Part shown: positions 28,295-36,791 of the stretch, one piece after another | Numbering within the stretch: the stretch's first letter is position 1 | How the letters are laid out: every line of letters starts with the position of its first letter | DNA from: Pseudoclavibacter chungangensis | Lineage (GTDB): Bacteria; Actinomycetota; Actinomycetes; Actinomycetales; Microbacteriaceae | DNA length: 64,000 nt | Direction of reading: 5' to 3' | Assembly: GCF_013410545.1 (NCBI RefSeq) | Contig: NZ_JACCFV010000001.1 | Span: forward strand, 1,550,001-1,614,000 | The notes under the pieces: generated by a model | What the model saw: the letters and a program-made list of their open reading frames with translations, nothing else | What the model was told of the DNA's origin: nothing | Databases searched by the model: none | Made by a program: the position numbers and the translations under genes

Positions 28295-28312
28295 ATCGAA
28301 CCTCCCTTGCGG

Positions 28313-28387
28313 TTGCACAATCAGTGCAGAAATATTCTTGCGATTGCATGATAACGCTCGCCGACACGCCCGCGTACCTTTGACGCC
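28313..28387 (+). promoter_or_regulatory. Divergent promoter/operator region pucR-pxpA
   Basis: TTGCACAATC at 28313-28322 is the exact reverse complement of a site at 25117-25126. A related TTGCGATTGCATGAT follows. TACCTT at 28375-28380 lies seven bases before the pxpA ATG, the spacing expected for a leaderless actinobacterial transcript, and no ribosome binding site precedes that ATG. Confidence 0.45.
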
Positions 28388-29134
28388 ATGAACGCACAAC
28401 GTCGTGACGGCGTCACCGTCAACTCCGATACCGGCGAGGCGCTCGGCCTGCACACGTTCGGCAACGACCCGGCCCTCATGGCCCTGATCGATGTCGCGAA
28501 CGTCGCCTGCGGATTCCACTCGGGCGATCCCGACACCATCGAGGCCACCGTCGTCCTCGCGAAGGAGAACGGGGTGCGCGTCGGCGCCCACCCGGGTCTG
28601 CCGGACCTCGTCGGTTTCGGCCGCCGGGAGATGAAGCTCACGCCCGCCGAGGTCGAGAACCTCGTCCGCTACCAGGTCGGCGCGCTCGTCGGATTCCTGC
28701 ACAAGTACGACCTGCCGCTCAACCACATCAAGCCACACGGTTCGCTCTACGGCATGCTGGCCCGCGACGAGGAGCTCATGCTCGGCGCGGCCCGTGTCGC
28801 GAAGGACTACGGCGTCCCCGTCTTCGGCCTGGCGGGCACGGCACACCAGCGCGTCGCGGAGCGTGAGGGCGTCGAGTTCGTCGGCGAACTGTACGTCGAC
28901 CTCGATTACGACGCCGACGGCAAGCTCATCATCCTGCGCCAACCGCACGCCACCGATCCCGCCGCGGCCGCCGAGCGCACGCGTCGGGCACTGACCGAGG
29001 GGACGATCGCCGCCGTCGACGGCACCCCCCTCACGATCGAATTCGACAGCATCTGCGTCCACTCGGACGCCGCGAACGCCGTGGACGTCACCGACGCCGT
29101 CCGCGCGGTCGTCGTCGAACACCGGACCCACTGA
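28388..29134 (+). CDS. pxpA: LamB/YcsF family protein, 5-oxoprolinase subunit A
   Basis: A 248-residue LamB/YcsF protein; PxpA works with PxpB and PxpC in prokaryotic 5-oxoprolinase, which opens pyroglutamate to glutamate. Motifs are NSDTGEALG near the N-terminus (the metal-site DxGE), ANVACGFHSGDPDTI, GAHPGLPDLVGFGRR and the signature KPHGSLYG. It heads an operon in which biotin carrier and biotin carboxylase genes lie between pxpA and pxpBC, so the reaction may be biotin-dependent here. Probably leaderless. Confidence 0.92.
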   Translation: MNAQRRDGVTVNSDTGEALGLHTFGNDPALMALIDVANVACGFHSGDPDTIEATVVLAKENGVRVGAHPGLPDLVGFGRREMKLTPAEVENLVRYQVGALVGFLHKYDLPLNHIKPHGSLYGMLARDEELMLGAARVAKDYGVPVFGLAGTAHQRVAEREGVEFVGELYVDLDYDADGKLIILRQPHATDPAAAAERTRRALTEGTIAAVDGTPLTIEFDSICVHSDAANAVDVTDAVRAVVVEHRTH

Positions 29135-29176
29135 CCCAATGTCTCCGATTACTCCCGAAGAGAGCGAAGAACAACT

Positions 29177-29419
29177 ATGAGTGCACAGATCATCGCGCCG
29201 ATCCCCGGCATCTTCTACCGGCGTCCCGCGCCCGACAAGGACCCGTTCGTCGAGGTCGGTGACACGGTCGAGGCAGGACAGACGATCGGCGTGATCGAGA
29301 TCATGAAGCAGTTCACGGAGGTCCGCTCCGACACCGCCGGCGTCGTGTCGTCGTTCGAGGTCGAGGACAACGGCATGGTCGGGCCCGGCGACGTCATCGC
29401 CGTCATCGCCGAGGCGTAG
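29177..29419 (+). CDS. Biotin/lipoyl carrier protein (BCCP type)
   Basis: An 80-residue stand-alone biotinyl domain. Lys44 in EIMKQF is the biotin attachment site (canonical E(A/S)MK, here EIMK). The hairpin-fold motifs IIAPIPGIFYRRP and DNGMVGPGDVIAVI are clear. It is about half the length of a full AccB, lacking the proline/alanine-rich N-terminal arm. Placed between pxpA and the biotin carboxylase, it is the mobile arm of this operon's carboxylase rather than of fatty-acid synthesis; that assignment is inference. Confidence 0.93.
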   Translation: MSAQIIAPIPGIFYRRPAPDKDPFVEVGDTVEAGQTIGVIEIMKQFTEVRSDTAGVVSSFEVEDNGMVGPGDVIAVIAEA

Positions 29420-29446
29420 CCCGATCCGCATCGAAGGAGCGCAGAC

Positions 29447-30802
29447 GTGAAGAAACTGTTGATCGCCAATCGTGGCGAGATCGCGGTCCGGATCATCCGC
29501 ACCGCGAAGGAGATGGGCATCGCGACCGTCGCGGTCGTGAGCGAAGCAGATCGTGGCTCGAACGCGGAGCGTCTCGCCGATGAGACGGTCGTGATCGGCC
29601 CGGCGCCCGCGGGGCGCAGCTACCTCAACCAGGACGCCGTCATCGACGCCGCGCGGACGAGCGGCGCCGATGCCGTGCACCCGGGCTACGGCTTCCTGTC
29701 CGAGAACGCCGAGTTCGCCGAGCGCGTGCAGCGTGAGGGACTCATCTGGGTGGGCCCGAACCCCGAGTCCATCGAACTCATGGGCAACAAGTCGCGTGCC
29801 CGCCAGGCGGCCATCGCCGCGGGTGTGCCCGTACTGGCCGGCACGGAGGGTGCGCTCGACACCTCGGCCGACATCGAGGCCATCGCCGACGAGATCGGCT
29901 ACCCGCTCGTCGTCAAGGCCTCCGCCGGTGGCGGCGGCCGGGGCATCCGGCGCATCGAATCCCGCGAGGACGTGCGCGGCACCGTGGAGGTCGCGCAGGC
30001 CGAGGCGCTCGCCGCGTTCGGTTCGAACGCCGTCTACTTCGAGCGGTTCGTCACGCGCGCGAGGCACGTCGAGGTGCAGGTGCTCAGTGACGGCGAGACG
30101 TGCGTCCACCTGGGCGATCGCGACTGCTCGATGCAGCGGCGACAGCAGAAGGTCGTCGAGGAGGCACCGGCCCCCGGGCTCCCGGACGACGTGCGTCGGG
30201 CCATGCGGGAGACGTCGGTCGAGCTCGCGCGGCAGTCGAACTACGTCGGCGCCGGGACGGTCGAGTTCCTCTACGACCCGTCCCGCGGCGAGGTCGCGTT
30301 CATCGAGATGAACACGCGCCTCCAGGTCGAGCACCCCATCAGCGAGGCGATCACGGGCATCGACCTCGTGCGCGAGCAGCTGCGCATCGCGGCGGGGGAG
30401 AAGCTAGGGTACACGCAGGACGACGTCACCTTCGAGGGTCACGCGTTCGAGTTCCGCATCAACGCGGAGGATCCCGACAACCGCTTCATGCCGAGCCCCG
30501 GCAAGATCGAGTCCCTCGAGCTGTCGGGCGGCCCCGGGGTGCGTGCCGACTTCGGGTTCTCGGTCGGCCAGGTCGTTGTTCCGTACTACGACTCGCTGCT
30601 CGGCAAGGTCATCGTGTGGGCCGCGGACCGCGACCAGGCGCGCGCCCGCGCGTCCCGCGTCCTCGGCGAGACGAAGATCACGGGGATCAAGACGACCGTC
30701 CCACTCGCCCGGCGCCTCGTCGACCTCGAGGACTTCGCGAACGCCGAGCACTACACGACCTACATCGAGTCCGTTCCGGGCTTGCTCGGGGAGGAATCAT
30801 GA
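29447..30802 (+). CDS. accC: Biotin carboxylase (AccC family)
   Basis: ATP-dependent carboxylation of the biotin carrier with bicarbonate; cytoplasmic, 451 residues, full length. It has the biotin carboxylase N-domain LIANRGEIAVRIIRTAKE, HPGYGFLSENAEFA, the ATP-grasp glycine loop ASAGGGGRGIRR, the catalytic EMNTRLQVEHPISE and the C-terminal AEDPDNRFMPSPG. Its gene lies 27 bp after the carrier gene and overlaps pxpB by ATGA, so it belongs to the degradative operon. The symbol reflects family, not a role in fatty-acid synthesis. Confidence 0.93.
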   Translation: MKKLLIANRGEIAVRIIRTAKEMGIATVAVVSEADRGSNAERLADETVVIGPAPAGRSYLNQDAVIDAARTSGADAVHPGYGFLSENAEFAERVQREGLIWVGPNPESIELMGNKSRARQAAIAAGVPVLAGTEGALDTSADIEAIADEIGYPLVVKASAGGGGRGIRRIESREDVRGTVEVAQAEALAAFGSNAVYFERFVTRARHVEVQVLSDGETCVHLGDRDCSMQRRQQKVVEEAPAPGLPDDVRRAMRETSVELARQSNYVGAGTVEFLYDPSRGEVAFIEMNTRLQVEHPISEAITGIDLVREQLRIAAGEKLGYTQDDVTFEGHAFEFRINAEDPDNRFMPSPGKIESLELSGGPGVRADFGFSVGQVVVPYYDSLLGKVIVWAADRDQARARASRVLGETKITGIKTTVPLARRLVDLEDFANAEHYTTYIESVPGLLGEES

Positions 30803-31692
30803 CGCTACCGGATCACGCACGCTACAGCTGGGGTGGGGACGAGTTCCTGCTCGTCGAGATCGCCCCCGACATGTCGCTCGAGGCGAACTTCATCTCGAAC
30901 GCGATGGCCCTCGGGCTCGAGGAGCGCGGGCTGCCGGGCATCATCGACATCTGCCCGGCGAACGCCTCGCTGCTCATCCGGTTCGACCCGGACGAACTCG
31001 GGCACGAGACGCTCGAGTCGGCCGCACGCGAGATCGAGGCCGAGGCCCGCCGGGCCACGGTCAAGGGGCTCGAGACGCGCATCATCGAGGTGCCCGTCTG
31101 GTACGACGACCCGTACACGAACGAGACCGCACAGCGGTTCCGCGAAGGATTCCACCAGCGTCCGGAAGGCTCGGACCTCGACTACGCGGCCGAGGTCAAC
31201 GGGCTGTCGTCGGCGGACGAGTTCATCCGCCGCCACCACGAGACGCCGTGGCTCGTCTCGATGGTCGGGTTCGTCGCGGGCCTGCCGTTCCTGTTCCAGC
31301 TGACACCCCGCGAGCGGCAGCTCGAGGTACCGAAGTACCTGAGCCCGCGCACGGACACGCCGCCGCTGACCCTCGGCTACGGCGGTTGCTTCACGGCGCA
31401 CTACTCGGTGCGCGGTGCCGGCGGGTACCAGATGCTCGGCATCACGCCGAGCCCGATCTTCGATCCGGAGCAGAAGCTCGCCGACTTCGACGACTTCATG
31501 GTGCTGTTCCGGACGGGCGACATCGTGAAGTACCGACCGATCGACGAGGCCGAGTACCGGGAGATCCAGGCGCAGGTCGAGGCCGGCACCTACCGGTACA
31601 AGCAGACGCCCGTCACGTTCTCGCTCGACGAGGCGCTCGCCGACCCCGACGAATACAACCGCACACTCCTGGAGGCCCTCGATGTCGCTTGA
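30799..31692 (+). CDS. pxpB: 5-oxoprolinase subunit B / KipI family (AHS1 domain)
   Basis: A KipI/allophanate-hydrolase subunit 1 protein, 297 residues, longer than the usual 220-240. Family marks are VPVWYDDPYTNE, the loop GFVAGLPFL (canonical GFAPGFPYL) and YGGCFTAHYSVRGAGGYQMLG with TPSPIFDPE. AHS1 plus AHS2 also form the carboxyltransferase of urea carboxylase, which fits with the biotin carboxylase and carrier genes immediately upstream. ATG 30799 overlaps the accC stop; the C-terminus overlaps pxpC by 11 bp. Confidence 0.9.
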   Translation: MTLPDHARYSWGGDEFLLVEIAPDMSLEANFISNAMALGLEERGLPGIIDICPANASLLIRFDPDELGHETLESAAREIEAEARRATVKGLETRIIEVPVWYDDPYTNETAQRFREGFHQRPEGSDLDYAAEVNGLSSADEFIRRHHETPWLVSMVGFVAGLPFLFQLTPRERQLEVPKYLSPRTDTPPLTLGYGGCFTAHYSVRGAGGYQMLGITPSPIFDPEQKLADFDDFMVLFRTGDIVKYRPIDEAEYREIQAQVEAGTYRYKQTPVTFSLDEALADPDEYNRTLLEALDVA

Positions 31693-32647
31693 GATTCTCT
31701 CGCCCGGGCTCGCGACCACGGTGCAGGACCGCGGACGATTCGGCTACTACCGGTTCGGCATCCCCCAGGGGGGCGCCATGGACCAGTACGCCGCCGCACT
31801 CGGCAACCGGCTCGTCGGGAACAGCATCGAGGACGCCGTGCTCGAGTGCACGTACCTCGGGCCGAAGATCCGCACGGACGCCGACGCCGTCGTCGCCGTG
31901 ACGGGTTCGCCCGTGGACGTGCTCGTGAACGGTGAGCCGCGAGCCGCGAACGCCCGCATCGAGCTGTCCGCGGGTGACGAACTCTCGTTCGGCGTCATCC
32001 GGGCCGGCGCGAAGTTCTACATCGCCGTGCAGGGCGGCATCGACGTGCCGGAGGTCCTCGGCTCGCGCACGACCTACCCGATCGGCAAGCTCGGTGGCTT
32101 CCAGGGCCGCGCGCTCCAGGAGGGCGACGTCGTCCCCGTCGGCACCGGTGGGCCCAGCACGCCGGAGCGCCTGGACGAGATCCCGGAGTCGTGGCTCCCC
32201 GAGTACTCGCGCGAGGTCGACGTGCGCATCATGCTGGGCCTCTACGACCACAAGGTGACCGAGGAGGGGCTCGCCAACCTCGTGGGTGCCCAGTGGACGC
32301 TCACGCCGATCGCGGACCGCATGGGCCTGCGGTTCGACGGCCCGGGCGTGAAGTGGAAGGAGGAGGAGCAGCCGTTCGGTGCGGGACAGGACCCCTCCAA
32401 CATCACCGATGCGGGCTACGCCGTGGGGTCGATCCAGATCCCCGGCGGCACGCAGCCGATCGTGTTGCACTGCGACGCCGTGTCGGGCGGCGGCTACGGC
32501 CAGGCCGGCACCGTCATCAGCGCCGACATGGACCTGTTCGCCCGTATGTCGCCGGGGACGAAGGTCCGCTTCGTCCCGGTCGACATGGCCGAGACGCTCG
32601 AGGCACGCGCCGAGAACCGCGCGCGATTCGCCCGCCTCTGGGCATAG
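31682..32647 (+). CDS. pxpC: 5-oxoprolinase subunit C / KipA family (AHS2 domain)
   Basis: A 321-residue biotin-dependent carboxyltransferase-family (KipA/AHS2) protein. The signature block SPGLATTVQDRGRFGYYRFG is followed by PQGGAMDQYAAALGNRLVGN, then near the C-terminus QPIVLHCDAVSGGGYGQ and TVISADMDLFARM. It pairs with PxpB. With PxpA, the biotin carrier and the biotin carboxylase it completes what looks like a split urea-carboxylase-like enzyme plus an LamB/YcsF hydrolase. The last gene of the operon, followed by a terminator. Confidence 0.92.
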   Translation: MSLEILSPGLATTVQDRGRFGYYRFGIPQGGAMDQYAAALGNRLVGNSIEDAVLECTYLGPKIRTDADAVVAVTGSPVDVLVNGEPRAANARIELSAGDELSFGVIRAGAKFYIAVQGGIDVPEVLGSRTTYPIGKLGGFQGRALQEGDVVPVGTGGPSTPERLDEIPESWLPEYSREVDVRIMLGLYDHKVTEEGLANLVGAQWTLTPIADRMGLRFDGPGVKWKEEEQPFGAGQDPSNITDAGYAVGSIQIPGGTQPIVLHCDAVSGGGYGQAGTVISADMDLFARMSPGTKVRFVPVDMAETLEARAENRARFARLWA

Positions 32648-32676
32648 CGTCCCGCCCGGACCGCGCGTCTGATCCA

Positions 32677-32724
32677 ACGACGGAGCCCTCGTCACCTGCT
32701 GCTGGGTGGCGAGGGCCCCGTCGT
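32677..32724 (+). terminator. Terminator hairpin after the pxp operon
   Basis: Two 20-base arms (32677-32696 and 32705-32724) pair at all but one position, with one G-T pair, around an 8-base loop, thirty bases after the pxpC stop. Confidence 0.75.
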
Positions 32725-32809
32725 CCCGTTTTCGGGCCCCGACTGCCCTGACCGACGGTGATAGGCTCGGGAGGTTGTCCGCCGCCCCCTCACGCAACTG
32801 GAGTGCACC

Positions 32810-34411
32810 GTGCTCGCCGTCCACGACCTCGAGATCACCGTGGGCGCACGAACCCTCATGTCGGGCGTCAACTTCCGTGTCGCCGCGGGCGACAAGGTCG
32901 GTCTCGTCGGCCGCAACGGGGCCGGCAAGACGACGATGACGAAGATCCTCGCGGGGGAGGGGCTGCCCTCCGGCGGTTCGATCGAACGGTCCGGCGAGAT
33001 CGGCTACCTGCCGCAGGACCCGCGCTCGGGAGATCCCGAGATGCTCGCCCGGACCCGCATCCTCGATGCGCGCGGCCTCGGCCGCGTGCGCGCCCAGCTC
33101 GACGCGGCGACGGAGGCGATGGGGGCGGCGACGACGGACCGGGAGCGGGACGCGTCGATGAACGCCTACGCGCGCGCCGAGGACCGTTTCCTCGCGCTCG
33201 GCGGGTATGCCGCCGAGGCCGAGGCAGCCTCGATCGCGAGCAACCTGTCGCTGCCCGATCGCATTCTCGACCAGCCGCTCTCGACGCTCTCGGGTGGTCA
33301 GCGGCGACGCATCGAGCTCGCCCGAATCCTCTACTCGGGCGCCGACACGATGCTGCTCGACGAGCCCACGAACCACCTCGACGCCGACTCCGTCGTCTGG
33401 CTGCGCGAGTTCCTCAAGGGGTACTCGGGTGGCCTCGTCGTCATCTCCCACGACGTCGAACTCGTCGGCGAGACCGTGAACCGCGTGTTCTACCTCGACG
33501 CGAACCGTCAGGTTATCGACATCTACAACATGGGCTGGAAGCACTACCTGCGCCAGCGCGAGGCCGATGAGGAGCGCCGCAAGAAGGAGCGCGCGAACGT
33601 CGAGAAGAAGGCGACCGTCCTGCAGCAGCAGGCCGCCCGATTCGGCGCGAAGGCGACGAAGGCCGCGGCCGCGCACCAGATGCAGCGCCGCGCCGAGAAG
33701 ATGCTCGGATCGCTCGAGGAGGTCCGCCAGTCGGACCGGGTGGCCAAGCTCCGCTTCCCGACGCCCGCCGCGTGCGGTCGCACACCGTTGCGCGCGAGCA
33801 ACCTTTCCAAGTCGTACGGCTCGCTCGAGATCTTCACCTCGGTGGATCTCGCGATCGACCGCGGTTCGAAGGTCGTCGTGCTCGGCCTCAACGGTGCCGG
33901 CAAGACGACCCTGCTGCGCATGCTCGCGGGCGTCGACGAGCCCGACACGGGCGAGATCGAGCCCGGGCACGGGCTCAAGATCGGCTACTACGCGCAGGAG
34001 CACGAGACGCTCGACGTGGCGCGCACTGTGCTGCAGAACATGGTCTCCGCCTCACCGCACCTCACGGAGACGGAGGCGCGCAAGGTGCTCGGCTCGTTCC
34101 TCTTCACGGGGGACGACGCGCACAAGCCGGCCGGCGTGCTCTCGGGCGGCGAGAAGACGAGGCTCGCCCTCGCGATGCTCGTCGTGTCGAGCGCGAACGT
34201 CCTGCTGCTCGACGAGCCGACGAACAACCTCGACCCGGCGAGCCGTGAGCAGATCCTCGACGCGCTCGCGCACTACGAGGGCGCGACCGTGCTCGTGAGC
34301 CATGACGAGGGCGCCGTCAAGGCACTCAGTCCACAGCGCGTGCTCATCATGCCCGACGGCGTCGAGGACCACTGGAACCCGGACTACGCCGAGCTCATCT
34401 CGATGAACTGA
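32810..34411 (+). CDS. ABC-F family ATPase (ribosome-associated)
   Basis: A 533-residue protein with two ABC ATPase domains and no membrane segments, i.e. ABC-F, a translation factor or ribosome-protection type. Walker A motifs are GRNGAGKTT and GLNGAGKTT; signatures are LSGGQRRRIELAR and LSGGEKTRLALAM; Walker B boxes are LLDEPTNHLD and LLDEPTNNLD. The inter-domain linker is lysine/arginine-rich with a coiled-coil look (about residues 245-310), as expected of the P-site tRNA-interaction motif. Start is GTG 32810; a TAGGCT box (32762-32767) lies upstream. It may give low-level antibiotic resistance or be a housekeeping EttA/Uup relative. Confidence 0.92.
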   Translation: MLAVHDLEITVGARTLMSGVNFRVAAGDKVGLVGRNGAGKTTMTKILAGEGLPSGGSIERSGEIGYLPQDPRSGDPEMLARTRILDARGLGRVRAQLDAATEAMGAATTDRERDASMNAYARAEDRFLALGGYAAEAEAASIASNLSLPDRILDQPLSTLSGGQRRRIELARILYSGADTMLLDEPTNHLDADSVVWLREFLKGYSGGLVVISHDVELVGETVNRVFYLDANRQVIDIYNMGWKHYLRQREADEERRKKERANVEKKATVLQQQAARFGAKATKAAAAHQMQRRAEKMLGSLEEVRQSDRVAKLRFPTPAACGRTPLRASNLSKSYGSLEIFTSVDLAIDRGSKVVVLGLNGAGKTTLLRMLAGVDEPDTGEIEPGHGLKIGYYAQEHETLDVARTVLQNMVSASPHLTETEARKVLGSFLFTGDDAHKPAGVLSGGEKTRLALAMLVVSSANVLLLDEPTNNLDPASREQILDALAHYEGATVLVSHDEGAVKALSPQRVLIMPDGVEDHWNPDYAELISMN

Positions 34412-34412
34412 G

Positions 34413-34442
34413 CCGGGACGGCCGCCGAGGCGGCCGTCCCGG
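34413..34442 (+). terminator. Terminator hairpin after the ABC-F gene
   Basis: A 14-bp perfect inverted repeat CCGGGACGGCCGCC / GGCGGCCGTCCCGG with two central bases, starting right after the stop codon. Confidence 0.75.
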
Positions 34443-34482
34443 TGCCGCTCGCGCGGACCCCGTGACGCCGCGGTATCGACGC

Positions 34483-35340
34483 TCAGCGCTCGTGGGGGAC
34501 GCTGTCGAGCAGCTCGTCCTCGATGTCACTGTCGGTGGGGCGGCGCCGCTTGCGGCGCTCCGCCTCTCGGCGGCGGGCTTCACGGACCTTCGGATCGTCG
34601 GCGTTGCGGTGGCGGTACTCGTTGCGGATGCCGAGCACGAGCCCCGTCGCGGCGATGATCGCGAAGATGATCCACTGGAACGCGTACGAGAGGTGATTGC
34701 CCTCGGTGAGTTCCGGTCGCGGCGTGAGCGAGCCCGTCTCGGCCGGGACGGACTCCGCGGCGAGGAGTCCGTACGCGCCCGTGTAGACGCGGTCGGCGCC
34801 CAGTCGCTCGGCGAACGTCGGCAGGTGGATCGTCGCGATCTGTCCCTCGGGCGCCGAACGGCCCGGGATCTGCGCCTCGCTCGGCTTCAGGCGCGCGACG
34901 ACGACGACGGGCCCCTCGGGCGGGGCGGGCACGGCATCGGGGTAGTCCTGCGTCGAGCCGGTCGGGATCCACCCGCGATCGACGATGAACACGCGCCCGT
35001 CGTCGGTCCGGAACGGTGTCAGGATCTCGAATCCCGGATACCCCCCGAAGGGCCGGGCCCGTGCGAGCACCTGTTCGTCGACGAGGTACTCGCCGCGCAA
35101 CTGCACGGGCGTCCACTCCTGCGAGGCGTCGTAGGAGGCGAGGGTGGGAAGGGCGTCGTCGATGGGGACGGGCTCACGGTCGTAGTTCGCGGTGATCCGT
35201 GCGTTCTCGACGACCTTCTCCTCGCGTCGCTCGAACTGCCAGTGACTCAGGAATCCGCACGCCACGGCGAACACGACGAGGACGGCGAAGTACCCCACCC
35301 AGCGCCTCGTGAACGCGAACCCCCAGCGTCCCGCGCTCAC
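34483..35340 (-). CDS. SURF1-family cytochrome oxidase assembly protein
   Basis: A 285-residue SURF1/Shy1 protein that helps heme A insertion into cytochrome c oxidase. It has an N-terminal membrane helix (YFAVLVVFAVACGFLSHWQF, with the conserved WQ) and a C-terminal helix (WIIFAIIAATGLVLGI). SURF1 motifs include GGYPGFEILTPFR, the FIVDRGWIPTG block and NHLSYAFQW. GTG 35340 overlaps the stop of the upstream small gene by GTGA. Function links it to ctaA/ctaB at the left end of the window. Confidence 0.92.
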   Translation of the reverse strand: MSAGRWGFAFTRRWVGYFAVLVVFAVACGFLSHWQFERREEKVVENARITANYDREPVPIDDALPTLASYDASQEWTPVQLRGEYLVDEQVLARARPFGGYPGFEILTPFRTDDGRVFIVDRGWIPTGSTQDYPDAVPAPPEGPVVVVARLKPSEAQIPGRSAPEGQIATIHLPTFAERLGADRVYTGAYGLLAAESVPAETGSLTPRPELTEGNHLSYAFQWIIFAIIAATGLVLGIRNEYRHRNADDPKVREARRREAERRKRRRPTDSDIEDELLDSVPHER

Positions 35341-35600
35341 GTGATGGGCAATTCGTCGAGATCGTCGGACATCTCGTGCACGCGCACGAGGATCTCCCGC
35401 GACTCGAGGAACCCGCGAAGATAGTCGAGGTGCTCGCCGCACGCGAGCCAGATCTTGATCCGGCCCGGCTCGTGGATGCGTGGGTTGTTCCACTCGATGC
35501 GGTACTCGGCGGGGTTCTCGCACCCGGCTCGCGAGCAGATCGGCTCGTCGAAGTCACGCTTGCCGGCACCGAGCCTGGCGAAGAGGTCGAACTCGCTCAC
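35337..35600 (-). CDS. Small cysteine-containing protein upstream of SURF1
   Basis: An 87-residue protein I cannot name. It contains CSRAGC and, about 30 residues later, ACGEH, a spacing compatible with a small zinc-ribbon (Cys4 or Cys3His). The sequence between, YRIEWNNPRIHEPGRIKIW, is conserved-looking beta structure. It sits in a three-gene coupled run (DUF3099 gene, this gene, SURF1) with GTGA overlaps on both sides, suggesting a role near the respiratory membrane. GTG 35600 is the start. Confidence 0.75.
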   Translation of the reverse strand: MSEFDLFARLGAGKRDFDEPICSRAGCENPAEYRIEWNNPRIHEPGRIKIWLACGEHLDYLRGFLESREILVRVHEMSDDLDELPIT

Positions 35601-35893
35601 GCGGCCTCCGATCCACCGTCGCGCTGTCGGGGCTGTCCGACGACGAGCTCACCGGGCCGTTCGACCGCATCGACGCGGCGGGAACGGATGGCGTTCGCGA
35701 CGACGACCGCGAAGTAGGGAAGGAAGATCGCGCCCGCCGCGAAGACGAACATCCACGGCCCGCGCACCCAGATGAGGGCGATGAAGCAGGCCATGCGGAT
35801 GCTCATCATGATGACGTACTTGCGCATGCGGGCACGGCGCTCCTCCTCGACCGTCTCGGGCATCGAGGTGATGTTGGTGCCGTGCTGCTTCAT
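35597..35893 (-). CDS. DUF3099-family membrane protein
   Basis: A 98-residue actinobacterial protein with two adjacent membrane helices (MSIRMACFIALIWVRG and MFVFAAGAIFLPYFAVVVANAI). The first is preceded by a basic stretch RRARMRKYVIM; the short cytoplasmic tail is charged. The layout fits DUF3099. First gene of the run leading to SURF1, and divergent from fabG. Function unknown. Confidence 0.8.
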   Translation of the reverse strand: MKQHGTNITSMPETVEEERRARMRKYVIMMSIRMACFIALIWVRGPWMFVFAAGAIFLPYFAVVVANAIRSRRVDAVERPGELVVGQPRQRDGGSEAA

Positions 35894-36008
35894 GCGATGC
35901 GCTCGTGCTCCTTCGTTCGGCGTCAAGCCTACCGCCGTCGGGGCCCCGAGTGGCCCGCTCGTCGCCCGGCGCGCCCATAGGATGGAGGTTCCGATCAGGA
36001 GGAGCACC

Positions 36009-36719
36009 ATGACCGTACGCACCGTTCTCGTGACCGGCGGGAACCGCGGCATCGGCCGCGCAATCGCCGAACAGTTCGTCGCCGACGGGCACCGGGTCGC
36101 GGTGACGTCGCGCTCGGGCGAGGGCGGCCCCGAGGGTGCGCTCACGGTGCAGGGCGATGTGACCGACGCCGCCTCGATCGACGCGGCCTTCTCACGCGTC
36201 GAGGCCGAGCTCGGGCCCGTCGAGGTGGTCGTCGCGAACGCGGGGATCACGCGCGACACGCTCCTCCTGCGCATGTCGGAGGACGACTTCACGGACGTCG
36301 TCGACACGAACCTCACGGGCGTCTTCCGCGTCATCAAGCGCGCCTCGAAGGGCATGCTCAAGGCACGCTTCGGCCGCGTCGTGCTCATCTCGTCGGTCGT
36401 GGGCCTCTACGGCTCGCCGGGACAGATCAACTACGCGGCGGCGAAGGCCGGGCTCGTCGGCATCGCACGCTCGCTCACCCGCGAACTCGGTGCGCGCGGC
36501 ATCACGGCCAACGTGGTCGCGCCCGGTTTCATCGAGACCGACATGACCGCAGCGCTCCCGGAGGCGACGCAGGCCGAGTACCTGAAGTCGATCCCCGCGG
36601 GACGCTTCGGTCGCGTCGACGAGGTCGCGAAGGCCGTGCGCTGGATCGCGAGCGACGAGGCCGCCTACATCTCGGGCGCCGTGATCCCCGTCGACGGCGG
36701 CCTCGGCATGGGGCACTGA
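36009..36719 (+). CDS. fabG: 3-oxoacyl-ACP reductase FabG-like SDR
   Basis: Short-chain dehydrogenase, 236 residues, NADPH-dependent reduction of 3-oxoacyl-ACP in fatty-acid elongation. It has the Rossmann motif TGGNRGIGRAIAE, NAG at strand 4 (VVVANAGITRDTLL, with the FabG TRD), catalytic Ser in LISSVVGLYG and the Tyr-x3-Lys pair in NYAAAKAG, and the C-terminal GAVIPVDGGLGMGH. A TAGGAT box (35978-35983) and AGGAGG (35997-36002) lie upstream. FabG assignment is usual for this organisation, though some SDRs share all these motifs. Confidence 0.9.
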   Translation: MTVRTVLVTGGNRGIGRAIAEQFVADGHRVAVTSRSGEGGPEGALTVQGDVTDAASIDAAFSRVEAELGPVEVVVANAGITRDTLLLRMSEDDFTDVVDTNLTGVFRVIKRASKGMLKARFGRVVLISSVVGLYGSPGQINYAAAKAGLVGIARSLTRELGARGITANVVAPGFIETDMTAALPEATQAEYLKSIPAGRFGRVDEVAKAVRWIASDEAAYISGAVIPVDGGLGMGH

Positions 36720-36791
36720 CCGCCGGGCGGACCACGAGGTTCCTCCTCCCGACAGAGGCGAACGGCGCCGCGGGCGAACTACCGTCGCACC

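Noticed and set aside
26828..30334. A single 1,168-codon open frame on the minus strand across pucR, pxpA, the carrier and accC
   Set aside because: Only 26828-28294 has PucR content; the rest is an antisense shadow of pxpA-accC, common in high-GC DNA.
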